DNA of 64,000 nt from Diatrype stigma (lineage: Eukaryota; Ascomycota; Sordariomycetes; Xylariales; Diatrypaceae). The stretch is taken from NCBI GenBank assembly GCA_022225965.2, contig JAKJXP020000142.1, positions 1 through 64,000 of the forward strand, read 5' to 3'. Both the position numbers and the translations under genes were made by a program. Each line of letters starts with the position of its first letter. Within the stretch, counting starts at the first letter, position 1. Under the pieces are notes generated by a model. It ran no database searches. It was given only the letters and a program-made list of their open reading frames with translations, and was not told the origin of the DNA. This document shows, one piece after another, positions 32,902 to 43,787 of this stretch.

Positions 32902-35709
32902 CTAATAGGACGTGAGAAACGCCTTGTTCATCGTACGGAACGGGTTGTTCGGGTAGCTGTAAGGGACGAGCCACGTATTCACGTAGTCGGGATCCGTGTG
33001 CCAGTGCTGCTTCATCTGCACGTACATAACGCGGTCGCCGAAGCGGATCCGCAGGTAGTAGCGGACCGAGGGCGAGTTCTCCTTCGGAACGATGAGGCCG
33101 TCGAGGTTCAACTTGGAGAGCTTAGTGCACACGCTCGTCTTCCACCCGCCGTAGCTGTAGGGGACGTCTAGAGCCCCGTTCCGGACGAGCCGGACCGAAG
33201 TGAAAGCTTTTGACGACGGTGGGGCGTCCTCCCTCCTTCTGCTGCAGGACACGACATTCAAGGTCCCTATTTGACCCAAGAACTTATTGATGTAATCCTC
33301 TCTGTCGCCGGTGAGGATATCGAACCGTATATGGTGTTCTGACCAGCCATGTCGCTTTGGAAGCGTGTGCTATATTTCGGGTGTTAGCTATTTTCTCATG
33401 GAACTAGCTACACCGAACGCTGTCTTCTGTCTATTCTCCTGCTCGGCTTAGGTCCACGGGAGGAGTATGAAAAACAGGGAAGGTTAGAAAGACGAATGCA
33501 TACCTTTGACCCGAACCATTGGATCAGCTTTACTCTTGGGCGGTTCGGTGGTCGATCTACCAGCGGATCAACCCCGTAACTGTGGCAAAATCGCCGGTGC
33601 CGCTGGTCAAACCGGTAATTATCGTCCGCCGGCCATTTCCTCGAATACCCATGACCATTTTCGCGTACCGTAAATATAAAGCGCTTATTGGATGGTGGGC
33701 GCCAGGATGAGCTGCTGGGTGTCCAGACCCCATTCGCGACTATCCTCCAGCGCTTCTGCTTCCTGGTGCAGTGGAAGAACAGGAAATAGTAACCGCCCTT
33801 GTACGATTTCTTGGTTGCCGGGAGATCGATGCCCTTGTCTCTCATGTTCCCTACTTTCCCGACGAGCACTGCCTGGATCTCTCCGGGTCTACGCCATGTG
33901 CCCGTCAAGTTGCCATAATAGACACATCTCCCCTTTTCGCGTCCGAGCTTGACATGGGCAACGGTTCTCCTGGCGTTCTTGACGCCCTCGCGCTGGACCG
34001 GCTTATCTTTAGTAGTGATGTATGGCTTCTCATTCAAAGGGATCATCGTGGCGTTGATGATGTGCGGTTGCGAGTGCGTCAGGAAGCAAATGGCCTGGTC
34101 GCTTGGGCGGAAGCTCTCGATATAGTCAGGAGAGTGGTCCACATGGCTGCTCACCCATTCCCACCTGCCCCGGAAGTTCATCTTGGCCGGTTTATTGTCC
34201 GACTTCACGCCTGCTTTCTCGGTATGTGGAAACTCCGGTATGACATAGGAATCTGGGTTGATGGGGATATCGCTTCCTGTCACTCCGCCGATGATCAGCC
34301 ACGCCGGACCGACCTTCGCCGCCGTTTTCCTAGCAAGGTCGTTGAAGATGAAGGTGGGGTCCCGGTTTTTCTTGAAAGGGTCGACCTGCAGGCCGAAGAC
34401 ACCCATGATGGAGTACACGACATCGACGGGCCTGGACGACGTCCGCATGTACATGCTTCTCCAAGCCCCCATGTACTTGACCTGCTTATTAGGAGCACGT
34501 GCCGCGCGTAAGGCTAGCCTGGGTGCATTCCCGACATGATCTGCCACCCCATTAAGAACACTGATGGTAGGATACTTTGACAGAGCAGTACTCTCTGCGT
34601 CGGCCATGTCGAGGAGGGAGTCCAGACCGACAAGACAGCAAACATATATGTCACCAGCTTTGGATAAGGATTTCACTTCATGAAAGATCCAATGTTTCTT
34701 CGGATCTGAAGGTTTCGGTACGCGTTTCTGTGAAACCGGCCATTTCAAGTAAACGTATGTGTTGTTTTTGTTGACGACTGCTTCCTGGAGAGTCCAAGCT
34801 CTGTCCATCCAGCCCGTGGCTTGATCGGGATGCTGCACACAACCGGCACCACCAATCATCACTATCACGCAGCTAGCCCATCTGTAGAGGTCAGCCATGA
34901 TGCAGATTTGGTAGTCCATGTCCTCATCGTCTCTGTCGACCTGGTCGATACATAAGAGATCTAACCAAAAGTACTTGACTCTCTTTTCATCAGTAGCTTG
35001 TGCCATTTGAATCAAGCCGGGCCAGCTCAGAGTCTTAGTATCCAGAGCATCTTTCGAGGGGCTATTGGTATCGATGTTCAGTAAGTCGGACACGTCCATC
35101 TTCTCCAACTGGTTATGAACATCAGATGCGGCTTCCCAAACGTGGCTAATGGCGACATAGCCACCGCTCTTGGATTTCCCTAGGGCACTGAGCCTCGATG
35201 CGGCGTTATTTCCGTATTTGATGTCTTGAAATTCGTAAATCTTGAGTTCCGGGTCTTTCGGGACCTTTGGGCGGACAAGACCATCGACGCCGATGGCACG
35301 GAAGGCCCCCGAAACGCGGCCTCCGCCTCCGAGCGTCTTGTAGTTGAAGTACTTGTCTTCGCTCTTGTTGAGTTGGAATAGTAAATGAGGAGATGACATT
35401 CTTGTTAATGTTGCCTCTAAGGACCACTCGAAGGTAATGAGCATTGAGCCTGGAATCCCTCCACAGAGGAACGTAAACAAGATGGGGGTATCTTTATAAG
35501 GGGTATGGAGGGTGTCGGATTTGTACTTGTGGTTATTAGGTAGCCATATGAAGTCGTTGTCTTCCGACTCCCCGAGAGGGCTCCATTGCCGTACGTACAC
35601 TGAAGATGACGATGAATCTACCACCCACCTGTTTCAGCCGGACAGGGGAGGTGTAGATTAACCCATTGCGGGAATTCGCTTACGAACTGCATATATTATT
35701 GGAATGCAT
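32902..35709 (-). CDS. HET-domain (heterokaryon incompatibility) protein
   Basis: The main exon runs to 33504 and, after a 134-bp intron with a CTAAC branch site, continues at 33369-32902. The HET domain is clear in the first third: GYVAISHVWEAASD, KYFWLDLLCIDQVDRDD, YRWASCVIVMIGGAG and WMDRAWTLQEAVV. Family proteins trigger or control programmed cell death after fusion of incompatible hyphae. The open frame begins without an ATG after an AACAG splice site at 35629. A small first exon 35709-35684 (MHSNNICSS) joined by a 51-55 bp intron restores an ATG and keeps the frame, giving 872 residues; this exon is only a proposal. The C-terminal half is basic, Trp/Tyr-rich and not recognised. The gene is head to head with the membrane-protein gene at 36395. 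Confidence 0.85.
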
Positions 35710-35837
35710 TCGCCAATCGCAGAAGGAACCGTGCCGAGTAGAACACATAGTTCTTACCCAAGACTTGATACATGAACTCCGGGAAAGCTCCGCGGCTGAG
35801 CAATCCTCTAAGCTCACTTATCTCGAATCGAATCGTC

Positions 35838-35998
35838 AATATTCAGATTGCCGTGTGATTATGATAGCCTGACATGCGCTTACCTGAAACAAACTGTCAT
35901 CCAGTAGAAGCGAGAGCTGTGCAATTCGGCTCTGAAAGCCTGCATATATTGCTATGCTGGCATGGTAGCATGGGTAGCTCACCGAACAAGTCCTACGA
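35838..35998 (+). repeat. Diverged direct repeat, copy 1
   Basis: It shares with 36111-36247 the blocks tattcagattgcc, ctgacatgc, gctgtgcaattc, gctctgaa, tattgctatg and caagtcctacg in the same order. Copy 1 has about 25 extra bases near 35960-35985. In the block 35840-35882 the differences are transitions only. Confidence 0.75.
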
Positions 35999-36110
35999 GG
36001 CTGAGGAACTCGATGGGACTTAGAGGGTTACATCCAAGTTGGTTACCTCAGAGAGTAAGAAACACGACACTAGTTGACGAGTGGATCGCGTTTATTGTCC
36101 ACTATTCAGA

Positions 36111-36247
36111 CTGCCATGCGACTGTGATGGTCTGACATGCATTTACTCGAAGCAGACAGTTATCCAGAAAAGAGGGGCGATGTGCAATTCAGCTCTGAAT
36201 GCTTCTGTATATTGCTATGTTGGCATACTAACTGACAAGTCCTACGC
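36111..36247 (+). repeat. Diverged direct repeat, copy 2
   Basis: Second copy of the repeat at 35838-35998, in the same orientation, 250-273 bases downstream, just before the promoter of the plus-strand gene. Confidence 0.75.
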
Positions 36248-36291
36248 CAAGCATGAAATGTTTCGATGTCTTCGGCTGGTTCTCGTCTTGA

Positions 36292-36298
36292 TATAAAA
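36292..36298 (+). promoter_or_regulatory. TATA box of the gene at 36395
   Basis: TATAAAA about 100 bases before the ATG at 36395. Confidence 0.5.
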
Positions 36299-36394
36299 TT
36301 TCCATGATATCTCGCTCTTTCAGCCGACATTTCAGCCGACAGTCAAACAACACAGATCGGAGTATTGTCATAAAATCTATTGTTGTGGTTCAAG

Positions 36395-38041
36395 ATGGCT
36401 TCACCAAGTCCATTCTGGGAGGAGCTTGTCCCTGCCCTCCAAACACTGTCGAAAACCCTCAAGTCCAATGCGAAGGGTTAGTGACTACCACCGGGAACTT
36501 CGAATTTGGGCATAATAAAAACTGACGACGGTTGTATGAGCTAGCCCTTATTGTCCTCAAATTGGTCTTGGACTCGTCCACTCGCTTTGGTCTAGAGAAA
36601 ATCAACCTCTTCCCAACCCAACTTAGTGAAGTTGTTGCCATTTTCGTCGCTCTCTACGCATTTGGACTGCTAGATTTATCGAAATTTAGCCAATCCAATG
36701 CCAATCCAGGGCAGTCTCCTGCTACTCCAGAACCATCTCGTGCCGGCGATTCCCTGGTGGCTTTAGAGACAGCCACAAAACGCCTAGCACCCTACCTCAA
36801 AGGCGAGTTATTATTTCTTTCCACCGACTGACAGACGGGTGGGAGTATGTTCACTGTTATTAAACTTTGATGTATTAGTTGGACTATTCGTCTGTCTGGC
36901 AGCCTATGTCCCAGTTCACTTTGAACTCGCTTTCCCCTTCCAACTATGGCTTCACGGTCTCTTCCTCATCGTGGTCGTCATCATCGGGTACTTTGCGCCG
37001 AGCGTAAAATTCTCCGGGCCTATCCGGTTCGCCTACCTCGAGTACTCGGAATACTTTATCAAGATAAGCAAGCTCCTTCAGGACTGGTGGGTTTACGCGG
37101 CGGTCTTCCTCTTCCTGTATCCGGGGACCTTCTATCCAGCCCTGTTGCCCGTTTTGAGCCTTAGTTTTATCGCCATAGCTGTCGTTACTTGGGTCTACGT
37201 CTATCATGAATACCACAAGCAGTTGCTCATCATCACGGGCCAGGTCGCCGCCGACGTTTCGCGCGCCACGTTGGCCTCCTCTACCGCCCGCGACTTCGCC
37301 GGCGCGGCATCCCGATATGAGAAAGAGCTATTCGACGCCGCAACTGTTGCTCGCCGGGATTCCCTCTTGGCCTCAGCGGTCCGGATTACCGACTTCTTCG
37401 ACTGCGCGACCAGGGCCTGGGCTGCCTTGGGCGAGATCACCGTAGCTGTGCAAAAGGTGACCTCCAAGGTAGAAGCCATTGTGGATGCGGCTGAGAACGT
37501 CGAGGACATTGACAAGCCGGACGAAAAGCCAGATGCTGGCGACGACGAAGAAGGCGGGGGAGAGGGAGATGGGGACGAGGACGAAGAAGAGGAGGAGAGC
37601 AGGACGCAAATGCTCGCGCGCGCGCTTCGTGAAGAAGCTGAGAAGACGCTATCGAAGGTGGGGGAGGTCGTAGGGCAGGTGGAGGCCGCGCAGGCGTCCG
37701 TCCGGCTCTCTAAGGCGGCCAAGGACCAGGATGCGAAAGCACGCCAAGCCGCCGATGCGAATGCCATTGCTGCCGCTTCCGCGGTGGAAGAAGTGAAGGG
37801 CAAGGCTGCCGAGTCAGATAACGCCTCCTGCAAGGCTGCGGCGGCCGCCGAACACATCAAGGGACTGGCAGAACAGGCTGTGATCGTGGCGACCAATGGT
37901 GAGATGGCGGTCGCGAGGACCCTGGCGGGTTCCGTAAAGTCAGGGGCCGAGGAAGCGTGGTTGGAATCGGGGAAGGCTCGCCAGGTTACGGATGAAGCTC
38001 ATGCGCTTCTGATAAAGTGGCTGCAGACGAAAGTGGCTTAG
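36395..38041 (+). CDS. Multi-span membrane protein with acidic, Ala-rich helical C-terminal half
   Basis: Three exons (36395-36476, 36545-36802, 36879-38041; 1503 bases) encode 500 residues. The start MASPSPFWEELVPALQTLSKT looks amphipathic. Hydrophobic segments follow at about residues 52-68 (SEVVAIFVALYAFGLL), 114-152 (two, including GLFLIVVVIIGYFA), and 180-222 (VYAAVFLFLYPGTFYPALL, then SLSFIAIAVVTWVYVY). After them come about 280 residues rich in Ala, Glu and Lys with helical character, interrupted near residues 322-355 by a run of Asp/Glu/Gly. The second intron appears to be GC-AG (donor AAAG|GCGAGT); only that choice keeps the frame. I do not recognise the family. The gene is divergent from a HET-domain gene and shares its promoter region, which suggests functional linkage. 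Confidence 0.78.
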
Positions 38042-38794
38042 AAAGGATGAGACAACTCAAGAACATCAGCCGAATGGTAGGTTTGTCTCCGCCCAGCTAA
38101 GAAAGGGGGGTATGGAAGTGCTTGACCAAAATGCACTTCTCACAGTAATGTTCAGACGTATCAGACGTAGTTCCAAGGGTGCAGTACCGTTAATTTCATT
38201 GTCTTCGCCATCATGGTCATCTGGCTGCTGCAGCAGTAGTATGAGTCTTATTGCTAGATGAAAGTTTTGCTGATAGTGAAGGGGTACGGTGTACTGTTGA
38301 CCAATGTTGCAAAAGCCGTGTACTTAGTCACCCCGAGGCTTAACCTGCCACCCCAGAATGCATTCGTCCATTGTTGTATGGCCGTCAACACTGTATGCAA
38401 TACAAGGCCTTGAAGCAAATAGCGGCCGGAAACCGCGGCATATCATGTAAAAGGCGACCGTCGGTATCTATCGAACCAAATTGATGATTGGCCACGACTT
38501 GATCAATGGCAGAGGTTGTATCTGACGCAATGCATAATATAGACAACCATAATACAATGAGCTGTAATAGGTGTAGTCGCGTACACAGAGCCTGCTGAAC
38601 TTGATGTGGCGTGTTACATTGCATCACTGGAAAGCTGACTCACCCCTGATCAGTTCCGCTCTCTCAGCCTGATTTGAAATGTCGACTCTTGATGCCCATA
38701 CCGTTTACCTTCATTCGGAGCTTTGGTTACTCGGATCAGCCTGGGAGCGAGGACTAAACGACAAACTTGAGAATAAAGGGAAACAAGACAAGAA
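38042..38794. other. Intergenic
   Basis: About 750 bases between two co-oriented membrane-protein genes. No supported gene. Confidence 0.6.
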
Positions 38795-40120
38795 ATGGAA
38801 GAAGCACCAGTACTACCCGCGACCGCGCTCCGGGATCAGTGGACCGCACCCGGCGACATATTCTCCATCCTACTCATCCTCGGCGGCGACATAGTGCAGC
38901 TGTCCATAGTCGCTCTGGCCGGCGGCGCCTTCACCCCCGCAACCTTCTCGTTTGGATGGGTGTCGTACGCCATCACGGCGCTCCTAGGCGCCGTCGGCGA
39001 GAACCGCCTGGTGCGCTGCGCGCCCGAGATCCCGCTTGTCGTCATAAACCTGCAATCAGGCTACGCGCGCGCGAACCACTCATGGGTCCTAGCCCGCCTC
39101 TACAACACCTACCAGTACTGGATGCCGGACGAAGTCCGCGCCTTCCGGACAAAGCGCGATGAAGAGGAGGGGTTGCTCGGGAACAACATCAACAATGCCA
39201 GTGGCAGCACCCACGTGGAAACGACCAAGCGGGATCACCGCGCTGCCCTCTGCGTCGCCGTCTACAGGTGGTCCCGAAACCGAGCCAGCGGCGTTCCGAA
39301 GACCGACTGGCTGTGGTGGAGCGGTCTTGCCGCCACGGCGGTGCAGCTGGGCATCGCTGCCGTCCCGCTCGGCATCAGCGGCGACTGGACCATCCTCCTA
39401 GTGACGGCCGCGGGAAACATGCTAGCCTACGCGTCAGCGTCGCTGCCGCAGTGGCGGCAGGAAAAGTGGGCGGCGCGGCGGCTGCAGGGGGGCAAGTCGA
39501 AGGACGTGGCGCTGACCGAGGGCAACGGCGCGCGGCACGTCATCATCGTGCTCGGGGAGGAAGGCTCGCTCGATCTCGAGGACCTGGCGACGCGCTCGCC
39601 GCCGGACCTGCCGTCCACGCGCGTGTTCGTCTCCGCTCTGGCCCTGCTCTGGCTGGCGCTCCTTCTCACGAGCACGGGCATCAGGGCCAACACGTGGTAC
39701 CTCCTCGCCGTCGGCGGGCTGGGGATGCTGCACAACCTCGTGGTGGCCGGCGCGCCCCGACAGCCGGCCTGCATCGGGCTGCCGATCGAGCTGGCTTCCA
39801 TCAAGACGCTCGCCGCGGCGGAGGGCCGGGAGGGGCAGTGCGAAGAAACGCCTGCGCTGTTTGGCGAGGAGAAGGTCATGTGGACGCTGATGGAGCTCGA
39901 GGACAAGTTCGAGAAGCACGGGAGATCGCTCGTGGGGGAATTCTTCCCGGGCAAGATGGTGAAGTGGGAGGAGGATTGGTGGAACGAGGGGGACAAGGTG
40001 AAGCGAAGGGATATTTTGACGGACAATAAAAGGAAGCAATATGCCAAGGAAAGGAGTAGAATGGAAAACAAGAGTGGGATGTCCTCGAGTACAAGTAAAG
40101 CCGCTGCCTCTGTAGAATAA
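38795..40120 (+). CDS. Multi-span membrane protein, uncharacterised fungal family
   Basis: An intronless 441-residue protein. Hydrophobic segments are visible near residues 22-45 (DIFSILLILGGDIVQLSIVAL), 50-65, 170-190 (WLWWSGLAATAVQLGIAAV), 193-208, 278-297 (VFVSALALLWLALLLTS) and 300-318. Between them, polar loops carry EVRAFRTKRDEEEGLLG and ARHVIIVLGEEGSLDLEDLA. The C-terminal 100 residues are hydrophilic (VMWTLMELEDKFEKHGRSLVGEFFPG, then WEEDWWNEGDKVKRRD). As I recall, similar proteins of unknown function are common in Pezizomycotina, often near HET genes or in accessory regions. The last 20 residues are low-complexity Ser/Lys. It ends about 180 bases before the retrotransposon insertion. 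Confidence 0.85.
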   Translation: MEEAPVLPATALRDQWTAPGDIFSILLILGGDIVQLSIVALAGGAFTPATFSFGWVSYAITALLGAVGENRLVRCAPEIPLVVINLQSGYARANHSWVLARLYNTYQYWMPDEVRAFRTKRDEEEGLLGNNINNASGSTHVETTKRDHRAALCVAVYRWSRNRASGVPKTDWLWWSGLAATAVQLGIAAVPLGISGDWTILLVTAAGNMLAYASASLPQWRQEKWAARRLQGGKSKDVALTEGNGARHVIIVLGEEGSLDLEDLATRSPPDLPSTRVFVSALALLWLALLLTSTGIRANTWYLLAVGGLGMLHNLVVAGAPRQPACIGLPIELASIKTLAAAEGREGQCEETPALFGEEKVMWTLMELEDKFEKHGRSLVGEFFPGKMVKWEEDWWNEGDKVKRRDILTDNKRKQYAKERSRMENKSGMSSSTSKAAASVE

Positions 40121-40300
40121 AATAAGTAGTAGGAGGTAGCGTAGAACAACTCAAAGCCAGTTACCCAAACAGGCAAAACACCCCCTGGTGCGCCATTGTA
40201 CAAAGTACATACATACTTACCCCTATATTCAGCAGCTGGTGGTTGCCAGCCGTTATGGAATATAGCCCGATACCCGATACCTATGTAGGTATAGCCAGTA

Positions 40301-40497
40301 TGTGGATCCGGGCATTCCCCATAATGCCAAGAATCGGAAAATCGGAGTATAAAATTCTAGCAGCTTAAAGCGCATAATTATAATTAGCTTTAATTTAATA
40401 ACCAATTCGAACCTTTAATATAATCCTAAATAAATTATTAATAGCAATAATTCCTTAAGGATTCGAAAAACCGGATATAAAAATATAAATAATTATT
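40301..40497 (+). repeat. Left LTR
   Basis: Starts TGTGGATCC and aligns over its whole length with 45656-45852. Its first part is little mutated; its second half is strongly RIPed (for example ccggatataaaa where the right LTR has ccgggcgcagaa). Confidence 0.82.
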
Positions 40498-41909
40498 TTT
40501 ATAAATTAACGCCAATAACGCAAAATTTACCTTATTTTTTTACGAATTCTTTTTAATAACCGACGATAACAAAAAGTAATGCCAATATAAGGAAATAGCC
40601 TAAGGACGTTTCGGCCTAAAGCGGTATTTTCGCCGAATTCCTTACGGATACGAAAGCCGCCCAAAAAAACGGCATATTATACGAATTTTTCGATAAAAAG
40701 TTCGAAAATATCGAATAAAGGAATATTTTAATAAAAAACAATTTGTAATTCTTAATGGACGAAATAGCAAAAATAACCGCATATTTCGATATTAAGCTTA
40801 AAGGCAAAAAAATTAAAACGCCGAATTAATAATTTCGTTAAAAAAATAAATGGATTTAATAATAATAATAACAGCTTATATTTAATATCGAAAAAATAAT
40901 TATTACCGGCAACGTAAAATCGTTAATTAATCTTTACGAATCGGCCGAATTCGATTAAAATTAATATATGCCATATATTTAACGTTTATTTTATTATAAT
41001 AAATAACGAATAAAAAAAAGATTAATATGACATACGTATCGTTTATTATAAACCATATTTAAAATTCGCAATAAGAACAAATAAAAAAAATATAATTTCC
41101 GGTTATATTTTCGAGCGATATTGCGAAAATAAGCCATATAAAAGCGAAAAACAAAATAACGATATTTTTAAATTTCCGCTTAATTTAAGCCAATAATTAG
41201 GTCCTAAAAAAGCTAAAAAAAATCTAAAAACGCTTTTTAGTAATACTGGTTTTATATAATTTTTAAATATACCGAATTACGAACGAATTTACCGGCAATT
41301 TCCAATAGATAAAAATATATATTCGTAATAATAAGCCTAACTAAATAACGTTCGTAAGATGTATTTTTTAAATTTTAAACGACCATAATGCCTTTTCGAA
41401 AGCGTTAATATATTTCGTAACGTTACTTTTATATTAAAATAAAAATATAATAAATTTCGTAAAACGCATTCGCAAAGTTTTTTATAAAATACCGAAAAAT
41501 ATTCGTAATGATTATTTAACGAAAGAAATCCTTATTAATACGTTACGTAATAACTTACTTAATATATGGCTAATTCTTAACGATCGATTCGAAAATTTTA
41601 ATAACGCATAAAAAATCGAAATAATTATTTAATAAACCGAATTAATTATTCGTTAAACGATTAAAAAAAAATTTACGGCATCCTTTCGGTTAACGTTTAA
41701 TTTAAAAAAAAATAACGCCATTTTATAACTTAATCGTTATAAAAGCCATATAAGCCAAATCCGATATAACCCAATTAAAACCTTCGGATATAATAATTAC
41801 CGTATTTTAAGCCGCAAAATTCGGAAAAATCGCCGATTTTCGCAACGAAAGTCGTAACGTTTATGCCGCGGCCGAATAAGGCTTCGCTATAAAAGCCGAA
41901 AATAATAAA

Positions 41910-43787
41910 TGCTTTAACTATAACAAATAAAACCATTAAGCCAAGAATTATAAAGTAAAAGCGAAATTTTTAAAAAATACATAATACGCAAATACAAACA
42001 AAAAGATTACTTTTAAAGAAACCTTATATTAAAACGTTATTAATAACAAATTCCGGTTAGCCTTTAATAAATTTAAAAAAAAAAAAAAAAACGGCCTTGC
42101 GTATATTTCGCCGGCGCCGAAAATAATAACAAAAACGATTCCGAAAAAAGTTTTACCGAATAGCTATAAAATAATAAAGAATTCGATCGTAACCTTAACG
42201 AATTTCTTAAGCAATTCGAAAATAACAAATAAAAACGCAACGTTTATTTAATAAAAATAAACGCCGATAACAAATTATCCCTTAATAGGAATAAACCTTT
42301 ATAAAAAGAATACGATAAAAATTATAACCTTTTTTTTACGAAAATAATTAACGGAAATAAATTTATAATTGTTTTAAATTACGGATATACTTTTTATTAT
42401 ATTTCCGAATCGATGGCAATTACGTTAAAAACGTATAATTTTTCGAAACCGTTAATAATGCAAAGGATTAAAAATATAAAACCGAAAATTTTGCGTAACG
42501 TAATAATTACCGTTCGATTTTTAATACCCGATAGCAATACCATTCCGTTTCGAATATTAACGGGAATTATTTCCGACGGCATTTTTCCTAATAACTTAAC
42601 TTTTAGGAAAAATTTATTCTATAAATTGGATATATATTATAAAAAAAAAAGAAAAAACGAAATAATTACTTTAATTAAAATTATCGAAAGGTTCGTAATT
42701 TATTTAATCGCTTTATTACGCATTTTTTACGTTTCCGAAACGGCTTACGTAATAACCGAATCCAACTTAATGATTTGGCATAAACTTATTTTAACAAATA
42801 ATAAGGCTATTAATAAATATTTTTATAATACGTTTATAATTTTCCAAAACTATTCGGATTCGTTTCGAAAAAGGTTATTACGAATATACGCATTCGTTAT
42901 TATATCGATATTGGAAATAATAAACTTATTAAACTTTTTTTACGTCGATATAGCCCTATTTAATTTCGGGCATTTCGTAAATTCGTTAAGAAATATCTGG
43001 AAATGATTATATATATCGATACGAATCCGTAAAATTCGTTTGCGTTATTTATACTTAAAAAAATACCGGATTAAATAACAAAACTTAATAAATTCGATAA
43101 AAACGTAATATAACGATTTTATTATAATTATCGAAAACTTAATAAAATCCAGCAAAAAACGCTTATTCGTTTTTTAATGCGATAAATAAAATCCAACGAA
43201 CGGCCGAATATTGCTAATATTACTTTATTAATTTTAAAAATAGCTTTTAATAAATTAAAATTTACGAACCAAATATTAAAAAAATCGCCTTTATAATTTT
43301 ATTTAGCATTTACGAATAATTAATAATGCTTTTTGGACTTTATAACGTTTCGGTAACTTTTTAAGCATTAATGGAAAAAATCCTCGAATTATTTTGCGAA
43401 TTTATTTCGGATATGCTGAATAATATAGCCGTATAAATTAATATATCCGAATAACTTTACGAACGCATATTTGCCTTATTTAAAAGACTTTTTAATTACG
43501 GAATAATCGTAAATCCAGCGAAATTCCTAATGTTCGTTAAAAAAAAAATCTTTTTAGGCTTTGTAATTTCCGAAAAAAAAATCGAAACCGATTCGGTTAA
43601 AATCGCGGCTATTCGAAATAAACCCAAACCGATAATAACAACCGAAATTCGAACGTTTATAAATGCTGCCAATTATTTGCGGCATTTAATTAATAAGTAT
43701 TCGGAAATTGCTGAATTATTTATAGCCCTTATAAGCGGCCCAAAAAACGAACGTATCGAATTATTTCTTAAAGCTATAACAAGTTAA
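41910..43787 (+). pseudogene. gag-pol remnants: zinc knuckle, reverse transcriptase
   Basis: At 41910-41951 the frame reads Cys-Phe-Asn-Tyr-Asn-Lys-stop-Asn-His-stop-Ala-Lys-Asn-Tyr, a CCHC zinc knuckle in which Cys codons (TGT) became TAT and Gly or Trp codons became Asn or stop, all G-to-A changes. At 43413-43424 the frame reads MLNN where reverse transcriptases have YLDD, again G-to-A at both Asp codons. It is followed after two stops by LFKRLFNYGIIVNPAKFLM and, at 43530-43787, KIFLGFVISEKKIETDSVK and FINAANYLRHLINKYSEIA, which match the thumb/connection region of gypsy-type polymerases. The 197-codon open frame at 42413-43006 covers a protease-like stretch in another frame. The gene is dead. 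Confidence 0.8.

Larger units (their letters stand above)
35710..36394. other. Shared promoter of the HET gene and the membrane-protein gene
   Basis: About 690 bases between two divergent starts, largely occupied by two copies of a diverged direct repeat (35838-35998 and 36111-36247) and ending in a TATA element for the plus-strand gene. Confidence 0.65.

Noticed and set aside
42413..43006. 197-codon open frame in the AT-rich element as a real gene
   Set aside because: It lies inside a RIPed retrotransposon, in a frame different from the zinc knuckle and polymerase remnants, and is surrounded by stops; chance opening in mutated pol is more likely.
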